Assembly (NCBI RefSeq): GCF_001730315.1
Contig: NZ_MIKC01000040.1
Coordinates: 124,001-188,000 of the forward strand
DNA: 64,000 nucleotides
Reading direction: 5' to 3'
Origin: Enterococcus ureilyticus
GTDB lineage: Bacteria > Bacillota > Bacilli > Lactobacillales > Enterococcaceae
How positions within the stretch are numbered: position 1 is the stretch's first letter; every line of letters begins with the position of its first letter. The position numbers and the translations under genes were made by a program. Shown one piece after another: positions 1 to 9,503 of the stretch. The notes beneath the pieces are model-generated. The model was not told the DNA's origin, did no database searches, and worked only from the letters and a program-made list of their open reading frames with translations.

Positions 1-127
1 GTCAACCTTTATCGTGCTATTGAAAAGTTTAAGGTACGCAAAGTACAGAAGTGTTTCATTATTATTTTGGTTCATTCAGTCATCTGACTGTTGAAAATAT
101 AAAACTATTTTAGGGGGCTTTACAGAG

Positions 128-1225
128 ATGAAAAAAGCAAAATTATTTGGTTTTGGCTTGACTGCACTAGCATTGACTGTTGCATTAGCAGCATGTGGTG
201 GAGGTAAAAAAGATTCAACAGATGGAAAATCAGCAGGCGGGGATGCAGATCACAGTGTTGTTATCGTTACTGATATTGGCGGGGTAGATGACCGTTCATT
301 TAACCAATCAGCGTGGGAAGGTTTACAAGATTGGGGTAAAGAACATGATCTTAAAAAAGGAGCAGACGGATTTGATTACATTCAATCAAACGATGCTTCA
401 GAATACGTAACAAATATTGATACAGCTGTTTCTAACGGATTTAAAACAGTCTTTGGTATTGGCTACTTACTAGCTGATTCAATCGGTACAGCAGCTGATG
501 CAAATCCAGATACTCAATTTGGTATCGTTGATAGTGTTATTGAAGGAAAAGATAACGTAGTATCTGCAACGTTCAAAGACCAAGAAGCTTCTTACTTAGC
601 GGGTGTCGCTGCAGCACGCACGACGAAAACAAATACGGTTGGCTTTATTGGTGGTGAAGAAGGCGCGGTTATCGACCGTTTTGAAGCTGGATTCCATCAA
701 GGTGTGATCGATACTGCTAAAGAGTTAGGCAAAGACATTAAAGTTGAAATCGAATATGCAGCATCATTTGGCGATCCTGCTAAAGGGAAAGCATTAGCAG
801 CTTCTATGTATCAAAAAGGCGCAGACATTATCTTCCACGCTTCAGGTGGTACAGGGCAAGGTGTCTTCCAAGAAGCAAAAGATTTAAACGAAACTGGTTC
901 AAAAGACAAAGTCTGGGTAATCGGTGTAGATAGTGACCAAGATAAAGAAGGCAAATACAAAACAAAAGACGGTAAAGAAGATAACTTCACTTTAACATCA
1001 ACACTTAAAGGTGTTGGTGCTGCTGTACAAGATATTTCTAATCGTGCGTTAGAAGATAAATTCCCTGGTGGGGAGCACTTAGTATATGGATTGAAAGATG
1101 GCGGTGTTGATTTAACAGATGGCTATTTAACTGATGATACAAAAGCTGCTGTTGAAAAAGTAAAAGAAGAAATCATCGCTGAAAAAATCACTGTTCCAGA
1201 AGTTCCCAAAGATGTAAAAGAGTAA
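128..1225 (+). CDS. BMP-family nucleoside-binding lipoprotein (ABC transporter)
   Basis: A 365-residue secreted lipoprotein. The first 23 residues form a lipoprotein signal peptide: a lysine-rich start, a hydrophobic core and the lipobox LAAC with Cys at residue 23, followed by a Gly/Lys/Asp-rich linker. The mature part opens with the BMP/PnrA signature region DIGGVDDRSFNQSAWEGL. In this family (PnrA of Treponema, BmpA of lactococci) the protein binds purine or pyrimidine nucleosides outside the membrane and delivers them to the ABC transporter encoded by the next three genes. A GGGGG ribosome binding site lies just upstream. Nucleoside specificity is inferred from the permease neighbours and the following deoB-punA-deoD genes. 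A 200-bp gap with two hairpins separates it from the ATPase gene, which could allow higher expression of the binding protein. Confidence 0.93.
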   Translation: MKKAKLFGFGLTALALTVALAACGGGKKDSTDGKSAGGDADHSVVIVTDIGGVDDRSFNQSAWEGLQDWGKEHDLKKGADGFDYIQSNDASEYVTNIDTAVSNGFKTVFGIGYLLADSIGTAADANPDTQFGIVDSVIEGKDNVVSATFKDQEASYLAGVAAARTTKTNTVGFIGGEEGAVIDRFEAGFHQGVIDTAKELGKDIKVEIEYAASFGDPAKGKALAASMYQKGADIIFHASGGTGQGVFQEAKDLNETGSKDKVWVIGVDSDQDKEGKYKTKDGKEDNFTLTSTLKGVGAAVQDISNRALEDKFPGGEHLVYGLKDGGVDLTDGYLTDDTKAAVEKVKEEIIAEKITVPEVPKDVKE

Positions 1226-1248
1226 TCATTATACTTGATGAGATGATT

Positions 1249-1284
1249 GTTAGAACAAAAGTTGCTGGATACTTTTGTTCTAAC
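1249..1284. repeat. Perfect 14-bp inverted repeat after the lipoprotein gene
   Basis: The arms GTTAGAACAAAAGT (1249-1262) and ACTTTTGTTCTAAC (1271-1284) are perfectly complementary around an 8-nt loop. There is no T-run after the stem, so it is not a classic terminator. It may act as a 3' stabilising hairpin for the lipoprotein mRNA. The core ACTTTTGTTC also occurs in the inverted repeat between ureC and ureE. Confidence 0.7.
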
Positions 1285-1307
1285 GCCATCAAGGGTTTGT
1301 TAAGCCT

Positions 1308-1354
1308 TTAAAGAAAGAAAATGAAGGGAGATACCACTCATTTTCTTTCTTTAA
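1308..1354 (+). other. Second hairpin in the lipoprotein-ATPase gap
   Basis: The arm at 1310-1324 (AAAGAAAGAAAATGA) is fully complementary to 1338-1352, with a 13-nt loop, and the stem extends by two A-T pairs. A T-rich stretch (TTTATTTTTTAG) follows about 15 nt later. It could work as a leaky terminator or processing site that lowers ATPase and permease expression relative to the binding protein. That role is inferred. Confidence 0.55.
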
Positions 1355-1435
1355 GAGCCTAAAAGCTACTTTATTTTTTAGAAGTACCGTGTTAATAAAT
1401 GATATAAGTGATTAAATCGTTAGGATGTGAAAAAT

Positions 1436-3001
1436 GTGGCTCAAGAAAACTATGTAATTGAGATGCGCAATATCACTAAGCAGTTCGGGACGTTTAAGGC
1501 CAATGACAATATCAACTTAACTGTCCGCCCTGGAGAAATCCATGCGTTGCTTGGAGAAAATGGTGCTGGGAAATCCACCTTGATGAATATTTTATCTGGT
1601 TTGTTAGAACCAACATCAGGTGAAATCTTTATGAATGGGTCAAAAGTATCAATCAATGGACCGACTACTGCAAACCACTTAGGAATCGGAATGGTCCACC
1701 AACACTTTATGCTAGTAGATGCATTTACAGTGACAGAAAATATCGTTCTGGGAAGTGAACCGACAAAAGTTGGTATACTAGACCGCAAAAAAGCAACAGC
1801 AGAAATCAAACGAGTTTCTGAGCAGTATGGATTGTCAGTAGATCCAGGTGCTTATATTCGGGATATCTCTGTGGGTGCCCAACAACGTGTGGAAATTTTG
1901 AAAACGTTGTATCGAGGCGCCGATGTTCTGATTTTCGATGAGCCAACCGCCGTATTGACACCTCAGGAGATCGATGAGTTGATCGACATCATGCGTGGTC
2001 TTGTTCAAGAAGGTAAATCAATTATTTTGATTACACATAAATTAGATGAAATCAAAAAAGTTGCAGATCGTTGTACAGTGATTCGCCGTGGTCAAAGTAT
2101 TGACACGGTAAATGTTCGAGATGTTTCATCACAACAGTTGGCAGATATGATGGTTGGGCGTTCTGTTTCGTTTAAGACAGAAAAGAAAATTGCAGAGCCT
2201 AAGGAAGTCGTTCTTTCAATCAAAGATTTAGTTGTGAAAGAAAGTCGTGGGTTAGAAGCTGTGAAAGGTCTTAGCTTGGATGTACGAGCTGGTGAAGTAG
2301 TTGGTATTGCAGGAATCGATGGTAACGGTCAAACCGAATTGATTCAAGCATTAACTGGCTTACGTAAAGCAGATAGCGGGTCAGTTGAATTAAGAGGAGA
2401 AGTCATTACAAATAAACACCCTCGTGCAATTACAGAAGCAGGCGTTGGACATGTTCCAGAAGATCGTCATAAGTATGGCTTAATCTTAGATATGAGCTTG
2501 GCAGAAAATATTGCGTTACAAACTTACTATAAAAAGCCGTTAAGTAACACGGGCGTTTTAAACTATAAACAAATCAATTCATACGCACGTAGATTAATAG
2601 AAGAATATGATGTACGGACAGTAAATGAGTTGGTCCCAGCGAAGGCTTTATCAGGAGGGAATCAACAAAAAGCGATCATCGCTCGTGAAATCGATCGTGA
2701 TCCAGATTTATTGATCGTGTCACAACCAACGCGTGGGTTAGATGTTGGTGCTATCGAGTATATCCATAAGCGCCTGATCGAACAACGAGATAAAGAGAAA
2801 GCAGTATTAGTTGTTAGCTTTGAATTAGATGAAATTTTGAATGTATCTGATCGAATTGCCGTTATTCACGCAGGTAAAATCGTAGGGATCGTTGATCCGA
2901 AAGAAACAACTGAAAATGAATTAGGTTTATTAATGGCAGGCTATTCATTAGAAGAAGCTAGAGCAGAATTAAGGCAAGAGGCAGGTGAGGCAGTTGAATA
3001 A
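1436..3001 (+). CDS. Nucleoside ABC transporter, double ATP-binding protein
   Basis: About 521 residues with two tandem ABC ATPase domains. The first half has Walker A GENGAGKST, the variant signature ISVGAQQR and Walker B VLIFDEPTA. The second half has a degenerate Walker A (GIDGNGQTE), the signature LSGGNQQK and the variant Walker B LLIVSQPTRGLD. This asymmetry is typical of the sugar/nucleoside ATPases (RbsA, NupO/YufO, BmpB). The reading frame opens at GTG 1427, but the TAGGA ribosome binding site (1421-1425) fits GTG 1436 better. The gene overlaps the following permease by 17 nt, indicating translational coupling. It energises nucleoside uptake with the flanking lipoprotein and two permeases. 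Confidence 0.92.
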   Translation: MAQENYVIEMRNITKQFGTFKANDNINLTVRPGEIHALLGENGAGKSTLMNILSGLLEPTSGEIFMNGSKVSINGPTTANHLGIGMVHQHFMLVDAFTVTENIVLGSEPTKVGILDRKKATAEIKRVSEQYGLSVDPGAYIRDISVGAQQRVEILKTLYRGADVLIFDEPTAVLTPQEIDELIDIMRGLVQEGKSIILITHKLDEIKKVADRCTVIRRGQSIDTVNVRDVSSQQLADMMVGRSVSFKTEKKIAEPKEVVLSIKDLVVKESRGLEAVKGLSLDVRAGEVVGIAGIDGNGQTELIQALTGLRKADSGSVELRGEVITNKHPRAITEAGVGHVPEDRHKYGLILDMSLAENIALQTYYKKPLSNTGVLNYKQINSYARRLIEEYDVRTVNELVPAKALSGGNQQKAIIAREIDRDPDLLIVSQPTRGLDVGAIEYIHKRLIEQRDKEKAVLVVSFELDEILNVSDRIAVIHAGKIVGIVDPKETTENELGLLMAGYSLEEARAELRQEAGEAVE

Positions 3002-4127
3002 TCAAACAGAACGAATACGGAATATTTTAGTTCCTGTTTTATCCGTATTGATGGGCTTTATTCTTGGAGCAATTATTATGCTTATTTCGGGTCAGGACCC
3101 GATTGCAGGGTATCAAGCAATGCTGCAAACTGCTTTTCAAAGTCCGAAGAGTATCGGAGAAATATTCGTAACAGCGGGGCCGTTGATTTTCACAGCCTTA
3201 GGATTTGCAGTAGCAAATTCGGCTGGATTCTTTAACATCGGTCTTTCAGGTCAAGCACTGTGTGGTTGGGTAACAAGTATTTGGGTAGCTTTAACGATGG
3301 CAGATGCGCCACGTTTAGTTGTTTTACCCTTAGCTGTACTTGCGGGCGCTTTAGCCGGAGCATTAGCTGCAGCGATTCCTGGACTATTGCGGGCTTTCTT
3401 TGGGACAAGTGAAGTCATCGTTACAATCATGTTGAATTATGTTTTTCTTTATACAAGCACACATATTGTAAATAATGTGATGTCAAAAGATTTTATGAGT
3501 AACAAAGGTGTGACAAAAGTTATTGGAGAAAACGCAAGCTTACGAACGGGCTTCTTAAAAGAATTGAGTAGTGGCTCTCGTTTAAATATTGGGATTTTTC
3601 TAGCACTTATTTTCCTTGTTTTGATTTGGTTCCTGATGAAGAAAACAACTTTAGGCTATGAGATCCGTTCAGTTGGATTGAATCCTTTTGCTTCCGAATA
3701 TGCTGGAATGAGTAGTAAACGGACGATCGTCATGTCCATGGTCATTTCAGGAACGTTAGCCGGTTTAGGCGGAGTAGTTCTTGGCTTAGGAACATTTGGT
3801 AATTTCTTCGTACAAGGCTCTTCATTGAGTATCGGATTTGATGGGATGGCGATTTCCTTGTTAGGTGCGGGCAGCTCTGTAGGGATTTTCCTATCTGCGA
3901 TTCTCTTCAGTGTGCTGAAGCTTGGCGGACAAGGAATGCCGCTTCGAGCAGGGGTTCCAATCGAATTAGTAGATGTAGTTATTGCTGCAATCATTTTCTT
4001 TGTAGCAATCAGTTACTTGATCCGCTTCTTACTAGCTAAAGCTTCAGGCAGCAAAAAAGAAGTAGCAATCGTTGAAGAGTTAGATGGAAAAACAGACCCA
4101 ACAAGTCAAGAAGGAGGGAAAATCTAA
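2985..4127 (+). CDS. Nucleoside ABC transporter permease 1
   Basis: A 380-residue polytopic membrane protein of the BPD_transp_2 (RbsC/NupP) family. It is strongly hydrophobic throughout, with a first membrane span near residues 13-33 and the family-typical ANSAGFFNIGLSGQALCGW region that contacts the ATPase and lines the core. The C-terminal 25 residues are hydrophilic and cytoplasmic. GTG 2985 is taken as the start because AAGG/AGAGG elements lie 3-10 nt upstream; TTG 2994 is an alternative. The gene overlaps the ATPase gene by 17 nt, and its TAA shares a base with the ATG of the next permease. It forms half of the heterodimeric channel. Confidence 0.9.
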   Translation: MRQLNNQTERIRNILVPVLSVLMGFILGAIIMLISGQDPIAGYQAMLQTAFQSPKSIGEIFVTAGPLIFTALGFAVANSAGFFNIGLSGQALCGWVTSIWVALTMADAPRLVVLPLAVLAGALAGALAAAIPGLLRAFFGTSEVIVTIMLNYVFLYTSTHIVNNVMSKDFMSNKGVTKVIGENASLRTGFLKELSSGSRLNIGIFLALIFLVLIWFLMKKTTLGYEIRSVGLNPFASEYAGMSSKRTIVMSMVISGTLAGLGGVVLGLGTFGNFFVQGSSLSIGFDGMAISLLGAGSSVGIFLSAILFSVLKLGGQGMPLRAGVPIELVDVVIAAIIFFVAISYLIRFLLAKASGSKKEVAIVEELDGKTDPTSQEGGKI

Positions 4128-5089
4128 TGGAAATTGCATTGATCGCTGCATTAGCGCCGATTATTACACAAACCTTGGTTTATTCTACTCCTTTAGTCTT
4201 TACGGCTTTGGGTGGGACATTTTCTGAGCGTAGTGGTATTGTAAACGTAGGACTTGAAGGAATCATGGTGATGGGTGCTTTCAGTTCAGTCGTTTTTAAC
4301 TTAACTTTTGCCGAAACATATGGGGCAGCAACACCGTGGCTTGCTTGTTTAGTCGGCGGCTTAGTAGGGATGTTGTTCTCACTGCTTCATGCGGTAGCAA
4401 CAATCAACCTAAGAGCTGATCATATTATTAGCGGGACCGTGGTTAACTTAATGGCACCAGCTTTAGGGATTTTCTTGATCAAGGTCATTTATGGTAAGGG
4501 TCAAACAGATACGATCACAGAATCATTTGGGTATTTTACATTTCCTGTTTTAAAGGATATCCCTATTTTAGGCGATTTATTCTTTAAACAAACAACGTTA
4601 CCAGCTTTTGTGGCAATCTTAGTCGCAATCCTCTCTTGGTTCGTATTGTTCAAAACTCGTTTTGGCTTACGCCTTCGCTCAGTTGGTGAGAACCCTCAAG
4701 CAGCAGATACATTAGGGATCAACGTTTATGTAATGCGCTATGCTGGCGTGTTGATTTCTGGATTTTTAGGGGGGATTGGTGGAGCGGTTTTTGCTCAAAC
4801 AATCGCTGGACGTTTTGCAGTAACGACGATTGCTGGGCAAGGGTTTATTTCAATGGCGGCGATGATTTTTGGTAAATGGAATCCACTTGGTGCGATGGGC
4901 GCTGCCTTATTCTTTGGTTTCGCGCAAAATATCAGTATTGCTGGATCGAATTTACCAGTTATTTCATCAATACCAGCGGTTTACTTACAAGCAGCACCTT
5001 ATGTATTGACTATCATTGTGCTAGTTGTCTTCTTAGGCAAAGCTTCTGGACCAAAAGCAAATGGACAAAACTATATCAAATCAAAATAG
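4127..5089 (+). CDS. Nucleoside ABC transporter permease 2
   Basis: A 320-residue polytopic membrane protein of the same BPD_transp_2 family (NupQ/YufQ-like). It has the ERSGIVNVGLEGIMVMGAF segment equivalent to the NIGL(S/E)GQ region of permease 1, and about eight to ten hydrophobic segments. The ATG overlaps the stop of permease 1 (TAATG) and is preceded by AGGAGGG. It pairs with permease 1 to form the nucleoside pore. It is the last gene of the transporter operon; an intrinsic terminator follows 14 nt after the stop. Confidence 0.9.
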   Translation: MEIALIAALAPIITQTLVYSTPLVFTALGGTFSERSGIVNVGLEGIMVMGAFSSVVFNLTFAETYGAATPWLACLVGGLVGMLFSLLHAVATINLRADHIISGTVVNLMAPALGIFLIKVIYGKGQTDTITESFGYFTFPVLKDIPILGDLFFKQTTLPAFVAILVAILSWFVLFKTRFGLRLRSVGENPQAADTLGINVYVMRYAGVLISGFLGGIGGAVFAQTIAGRFAVTTIAGQGFISMAAMIFGKWNPLGAMGAALFFGFAQNISIAGSNLPVISSIPAVYLQAAPYVLTIIVLVVFLGKASGPKANGQNYIKSK

Positions 5090-5103
5090 AATAATTTAGT
5101 ATA

Positions 5104-5149
5104 AAAAAGGGCGGGGCTATGGGACATTTTCTGAAGTCTTGCCCTTTTT
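5104..5149 (+). terminator. Terminator after the nucleoside transporter operon
   Basis: AAAAAGGGC (5104-5112) pairs with GCCCTTTTT (5141-5149). The stem can continue inward with G-T pairs (GGGCT against AGTCT). The A-tract/T-tract flanks make it a bidirectional-type intrinsic terminator. Confidence 0.75.
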
Positions 5150-5217
5150 ATAAATAATTATCAGTCAAGTTTTACAGGATAAATTTCTAAAATAATCTCA
5201 AAGAAAGAAGGATGGTT

Positions 5218-6384
5218 ATGTTTAAACGCGTGCATTTAATTGTAATGGATTCAGTCGGAATCGGGGAAGCACCTGATGCCGAAAAGTTTGGTGATGTAGG
5301 TAGTGATACATTAGGGCATATCGCAAAAGAAGCTGGGTTGACGATTCCTAACTTAGAAAAGCTTGGTTTAGGAACAATCGCTCCTCTTCATAATGTTGAA
5401 GCCGTATCTGACCATAAAGGCTATGCAACGAAATTAGAAGAAGTTTCTGTAGGGAAAGACACAATGACAGGGCACTGGGAAATCATGGGCTTGAATATTC
5501 AAAAACCATTCCGCGTATTTCCTGATGGTTTTCCAGAAGAATTGCTAAAACAAATCGAAGAATTTTCAGGACGTAAGATTGTCTGCAACAAACCATACAG
5601 CGGTACAGCCGTGATCGATGATTATGGACAACATCAAATGGAAACAGGAGACCTGATTGTTTATACATCTGCTGATCCAGTGTTACAAATAGCGGCTCAT
5701 GAAGAAATCATTCCTTTGGAAGAATTATATCGGATTTGTCAATATGTTCGTGATATCACCAAAGATGAGCCATACATGATCGGTCGGATCATTGCCCGTC
5801 CGTATCTTGGTGAACCAGGCAATTTTACTAGAACAAGTAACCGCCATGATTATGCGCTAGATCCATTTGGGCATACTGTTCTTGATTCATTGAAAGAAAA
5901 TGGGAAAGACGTAATTGCAGTAGGGAAAATCAACGATATTTTCAACGGTCAGGGCATCACAGAATCTGTTCGTACGAAGAGTAATATGGATGGCGTAGAC
6001 CAATTGCTTAAAGTGATGAAAAAAGAATTTGAAGGACTAAGCTTTACGAATTTAGTAGATTTTGATGCGCTATATGGTCATCGTCGGGATGTAGTCGGTT
6101 ATGCGCATGCAATTGAAGCATTTGATTTAAGACTTCCTGAAATCATTGAGGCTATGGAAGAAGATGATCTACTGATGATAACCGCAGACCATGGGAATGA
6201 TCCAACCTTCCCTGGGACAGATCATACAAGAGAATATGTTCCATTGTTGGTTTATAGTAAAAAAATGAATGGACAAGGTAGCTTGCCGCAAGGACATTAT
6301 GCGGATATTTCAGCGACGGTAGCTGAGAATTTTGCAGTTCCAAAAACAGAAAATGGCGATAGCTTTTTAACTAAACTTGTATAG
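5218..6384 (+). CDS. deoB: Phosphopentomutase
   Basis: A 388-residue cytoplasmic enzyme interconverting (deoxy)ribose-1-phosphate and (deoxy)ribose-5-phosphate, linking nucleoside phosphorolysis to the pentose phosphate pathway. It belongs to the alkaline phosphatase superfamily. The N-terminal metal-binding motif [13 protein letters not shown], the KDTMTGHWE segment carrying the phosphorylated Thr, and the C-terminal [19 protein letters not shown] metal site are all visible. The frame opens at ATG 5212, but the AAGAAGG site (5205-5211) puts the start at ATG 5218, giving the usual family length. It is followed after 10 nt by punA, then deoD, so one nucleoside-salvage transcript is likely. Confidence 0.96.
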   Translation: MFKRVHLIVMDSVGIGEAPDAEKFGDVGSDTLGHIAKEAGLTIPNLEKLGLGTIAPLHNVEAVSDHKGYATKLEEVSVGKDTMTGHWEIMGLNIQKPFRVFPDGFPEELLKQIEEFSGRKIVCNKPYSGTAVIDDYGQHQMETGDLIVYTSADPVLQIAAHEEIIPLEELYRICQYVRDITKDEPYMIGRIIARPYLGEPGNFTRTSNRHDYALDPFGHTVLDSLKENGKDVIAVGKINDIFNGQGITESVRTKSNMDGVDQLLKVMKKEFEGLSFTNLVDFDALYGHRRDVVGYAHAIEAFDLRLPEIIEAMEEDDLLMITADHGNDPTFPGTDHTREYVPLLVYSKKMNGQGSLPQGHYADISATVAENFAVPKTENGDSFLTKLV

Positions 6385-6394
6385 GAGAGAAACG

Positions 6395-7213
6395 ATGACG
6401 AACTTAAGTGAAATGTTAAAAGAGACAACGAGCTTTTTAAAAGAAAAAGGCATTAAAGAAGTAGAATTTGGTTTGATCTTAGGCTCAGGTTTAGGCGAAT
6501 TAGCAGATGAAATAGAAGATGCAATTGCTATTCCATTTGCTGAAATCCCTCATTTTGCAGTATCTGCTGTTGTGGGGCATGCTGGAAAATTAGTTTATGG
6601 GACTCTTTCAGGGCGAAAAGTCTTAGCAATGCAAGGGCGTTTTCACTATTATGAAGGTCATTCGATGCAAACTGTTACCTATCCAGTCCGCATGATGGCA
6701 GCGATTGGTGCCCATTCTATTATTGTGACAAATGCTGCAGGTGGCGTGAATGAAAGCTTCACACCTGGGAATTTGATGTTGATTACAGATCATATCAATT
6801 TCACAGGAGACAACCCATTGATCGGGGAAAATGATGACGAAATGGGGCCGCGTTTCCCAGATATGAGTCATGCGTACACGCCAGAATATGCTGAAATAGC
6901 TAGAAAAGTCGCTAAAGCACAAGATGTTCTATTACAAGAAGGGGTTTACATGGGCTATTCTGGACCTACCTATGAAACGCCTGCTGAAATTCGTATGTCC
7001 CGTGTGATGGGAGCTGATGCAGTTGGAATGTCAACCGTATCAGAAGTAATCGTTGCAGCGCATAGTGGGTTAAAAGTTTTGGGAATTTCTTGTATTACAA
7101 ACTTAGCTGCTGGTATGCAAAGTAGTCTAAATCATGCAGAAGTAGTCGAAACAACTGAGCGTGTGAAGGGCCAATTTAAAGAGCTAGTCAAAGCGACATT
7201 AGCTGAATTATAA
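6395..7213 (+). CDS. punA: Purine-nucleoside phosphorylase, PNP-I type
   Basis: A 272-residue enzyme of the trimeric PNP-I/PunA family. It phosphorolyses inosine and guanosine to the free base and (deoxy)ribose-1-phosphate. Seen are the phosphate-binding LGSGLGE loop near the N-terminus, QGRFHYYEG, the VTNAAGGVN segment, YSGPTYETPAEIR and the base-binding GMSTVSEVIVA. ATG 6395 is chosen because AGGAG (6383-6387) sits 7 nt upstream; the longer frame from 6377 overlaps deoB and lacks a site. The ribose-1-phosphate made here is the substrate of DeoB encoded just upstream. Confidence 0.95.
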   Translation: MTNLSEMLKETTSFLKEKGIKEVEFGLILGSGLGELADEIEDAIAIPFAEIPHFAVSAVVGHAGKLVYGTLSGRKVLAMQGRFHYYEGHSMQTVTYPVRMMAAIGAHSIIVTNAAGGVNESFTPGNLMLITDHINFTGDNPLIGENDDEMGPRFPDMSHAYTPEYAEIARKVAKAQDVLLQEGVYMGYSGPTYETPAEIRMSRVMGADAVGMSTVSEVIVAAHSGLKVLGISCITNLAAGMQSSLNHAEVVETTERVKGQFKELVKATLAEL

Positions 7214-7239
7214 AAATGTACAGTTAAAGGAGAAAAAAG

Positions 7240-7947
7240 ATGAGTGTTCATATCGAAGCGAAACAAGGCGAGATCGCAGATAAAATTTTGTTGCCTGGAG
7301 ATCCATTACGCGCAAAATACATTGCTGAAACATTTTTAGAAAATCCGGTGTGTTACAATCAAGTCAGAGGAATGTTAGGCTATACTGGGACGTATAAAGG
7401 CGAACGAGTTTCTGTGCAAGGCACAGGAATGGGTATGCCCTCAGCGACGATCTATGCCCATGAATTGATCAATTCTTATGGCGTGAAAAAGCTGATTCGT
7501 GTTGGTACTTGCGGTTCGATTTCTGAAAAAGTCAGAGTGCGTGATTTAGTAATTGCTCAAGCAGCCGCGACCCCTTCTTCAATGATCCGTAACGATTTTC
7601 CCAAATATGACTTTCCGCAAATCGCTGATTTTGATTTATTATTAAAATCATACACCACGGCCAAAGAAAAAGGCTTTGTGACACATGTAGGAAATGTCTT
7701 GTCTGACGATGTCTTTTACAAAGACAGCATGGACGGTGTTTTTGAACTAGGGAAATTAGGCGTATTAGCAATTGAAATGGAAGCCGCAGCATTATATTAC
7801 TTAGCAGCTAAATTTGATGTGCAAGCGTTAGCCATCATGACAGTTAGTGATAGCTTAGTGACCGGCGAAGAAACAACTGCAGAAGAACGCCAAACAACAT
7901 TCAATGATATGATCGAAGTTGGTTTAGAAACAGCGATCAACAGTTAA
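7240..7947 (+). CDS. deoD: Purine-nucleoside phosphorylase, DeoD type
   Basis: A 235-residue enzyme of the hexameric PNP (NP-II/DeoD) family with broad purine nucleoside specificity, including adenosine. It begins [20 protein letters not shown]. The [10 protein letters not shown] phosphate loop, [17 protein letters not shown] and the C-terminal [11 protein letters not shown] and TVSDSL segments, which contain the catalytic Glu/Asp region, are visible. An AAAGGAG site precedes the ATG. It sits 26 nt after punA and is followed at once by a strong terminator. Having both PNP types in one operon widens the range of purine nucleosides that can be used. Confidence 0.96.
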   Translation: MSVHIEAKQGEIADKILLPGDPLRAKYIAETFLENPVCYNQVRGMLGYTGTYKGERVSVQGTGMGMPSATIYAHELINSYGVKKLIRVGTCGSISEKVRVRDLVIAQAAATPSSMIRNDFPKYDFPQIADFDLLLKSYTTAKEKGFVTHVGNVLSDDVFYKDSMDGVFELGKLGVLAIEMEAAALYYLAAKFDVQALAIMTVSDSLVTGEETTAEERQTTFNDMIEVGLETAINS

Positions 7948-7951
7948 TAGG

Positions 7952-7987
7952 AAAAGAGATTGAAATGAAAAACGTTCAATCTCTTTT
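7952..7987 (+). terminator. Terminator after deoD
   Basis: AAAAGAGATTGAA (7952-7964) pairs perfectly with TTCAATCTCTTTT (7975-7987) across a 10-nt loop, with an A-tract upstream and T-tract at the end. It closes the deoB-punA-deoD transcript. Confidence 0.85.
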
Positions 7988-7993
7988 TATTGC

Positions 7994-8135
7994 AAATCAC
8001 AGCGATTGCTTGCAGAGCTGATGATGCGCAATACTTGGCGAGCGAAGCGAGAGAAGTTTCAAAAGACAAAATCACAGCGATTGCTTGCAGAGCTGATGAT
8101 GCGCAATACTTGGCGAGCAAAGTAAGCGCAGTTTC
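7994..8135. repeat. Two-copy 75-bp tandem direct repeat
   Basis: Copy 1 begins at 7994 and copy 2 at 8069. The first 50 bp (from AAATCACAGCGATTGCTTGC to CTTGGCGAGC) are identical; the next 17 bp match at 12 positions. The period of 75 bp is a multiple of three, so the region stays open in the frame of the downstream dehydrogenase and would translate as repeated ITAIACRADDAQYLAS. I do not believe it is translated there, because a good ribosome binding site and the family-typical start lie later, at 8197. Its composition is more GC-rich than the surrounding intergenic DNA. Origin unknown. Confidence 0.85.
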
Positions 8136-8196
8136 AAGCTTTTTGGTCTATTATATATGTATATGCATGGCCCTTAACTTGAATGGAGGAAGAAAA

Positions 8197-9387
8197 ATGG
8201 ACAATTTTAAATTTTATGTACCAACAGATATTCGCTTTGGCAAGGATCGCTTGGCGGATGAGCTGCCGGAAGCATTGAATGTTTACGGTAAAAATGTACT
8301 GCTAGTTTATGGTGGCGGTAGTATCAAGAAAAATGGATTATATAATCAAGTAATCGATTTGCTTGGGAAAAATCAAAATATAGTGGTAGAGCTTAGTGGA
8401 GTAGAACCAAATCCTCGGATTGAGACTGTTCGTCGCGGTGTATCCTTATGTCGTGAGCATCAGGTAGATGTAATTTTAGCTGTAGGCGGAGGTTCAACGA
8501 TTGATTGTGCGAAAGTAGTTGCAGCAGGTTTTTACAGTGAAGAAGATCCTTGGGCTATTATTTTAGGAAGGAAAGGCTATCAAGGTGAAGCATTACCAAT
8601 CGTCACAATTTTAACTTTAGCTGCGACAGGTAGTGAAATGAATGCAGGGGCTGTGATTTCGAATCTGGCGACAAACCAAAAACTAGGTGTTGGTGGTCCA
8701 TCGATGATTCCTAAGGTCTCTTTCCTAGATCCTGCTAATACGTTTACTGTTCCAACTTATCAAACAGCAGCTGGTTCTGCCGATATTTTGAGTCATCTAT
8801 TTGAAAGTTATTTTAATGTAACGCCAGGAACGGATGTGCAAGATTTTGTCTCAGAAGGCTTGATGCGTGCCGTTATCAAGAATTGTCCGATTGCGCTAAA
8901 ATCGCCAGATAATTACGATGCGCGTGCGAACTTGATGTGGGCAAGCAGTTTAGCATTAAACGGTTTAACTCGAAATGGAAAACATGGTGTTTGGTCGTGT
9001 CATGCTATGGAACATGAATTAAGTGCTTTTTATGATATTACGCATGGAATTGGTTTAGCTATTTTAACGCCACGTTGGATGGAATATGTACTTTCTGAAC
9101 AAACGGTCACTAAATTTGCTCAGTTTGCTCATAATGTTTGGGGAATCAAGGAAGAAGAGCCAATAATCGCTGCAAAAAAAGGAATTCAAGCAACCTATGA
9201 TTTCTTCAAAACATGTGGCATTCCGATGACTTTGCCAGAAGTTGGTATTGATGATGAACGATTTGCGGAGATGGCCAAACAAGCGGTGGCACATAGCACA
9301 ATCAAGGCAGATGCCTATGTACCTTTAGCTGAAGCAGATGTTGAAGCGATTTATCGTGAATGTTTGACTGAATCTAATTTTGTATAA
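8197..9387 (+). CDS. Iron-containing alcohol dehydrogenase (butanol dehydrogenase-like)
   Basis: A 396-residue group III alcohol dehydrogenase. The N-terminal Rossmann-like half has VYGGGSIKKNG and the nucleotide-binding AVGGGSTIDCAKVVAAGF. The C-terminal helical half has the metal ligands in SADILSHLFESYF and HAMEHELSAFYDITHGIGLA, where the histidines bind Fe2+ or Zn2+. Closest in pattern to NAD(P)H-dependent butanol dehydrogenases/YugJ, which reduce aldehydes. ATG 8197 is preceded by GGAGGA (8185-8190). The frame is open back to 7990 through the tandem repeat, but that extension is judged non-coding. It appears monocistronic. The substrate cannot be told from sequence. Confidence 0.88.
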   Translation: MDNFKFYVPTDIRFGKDRLADELPEALNVYGKNVLLVYGGGSIKKNGLYNQVIDLLGKNQNIVVELSGVEPNPRIETVRRGVSLCREHQVDVILAVGGGSTIDCAKVVAAGFYSEEDPWAIILGRKGYQGEALPIVTILTLAATGSEMNAGAVISNLATNQKLGVGGPSMIPKVSFLDPANTFTVPTYQTAAGSADILSHLFESYFNVTPGTDVQDFVSEGLMRAVIKNCPIALKSPDNYDARANLMWASSLALNGLTRNGKHGVWSCHAMEHELSAFYDITHGIGLAILTPRWMEYVLSEQTVTKFAQFAHNVWGIKEEEPIIAAKKGIQATYDFFKTCGIPMTLPEVGIDDERFAEMAKQAVAHSTIKADAYVPLAEADVEAIYRECLTESNFV

Positions 9388-9503
9388 GTGGCCGTAGCTA
9401 TTTATTAAAGAAAGGTATGGTTGGGCGAGCTCTTCGGATAGAGTATGTTTTGTGATATAACAAGATAGGCTCAAGCATCAACAAGAAGTTTAGAGAAATA
9501 GAA

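Noticed and set aside
4876-5094. 72-codon frame inside nucleoside permease 2
   Set aside because: It lies fully within the permease gene in another frame and has no independent support.
7990-8196. N-terminal extension of the iron alcohol dehydrogenase through the tandem repeat
   Set aside because: A strong ribosome binding site and the normal family start are at 8185-8199; the extension is translated repeat with no counterpart in the family.
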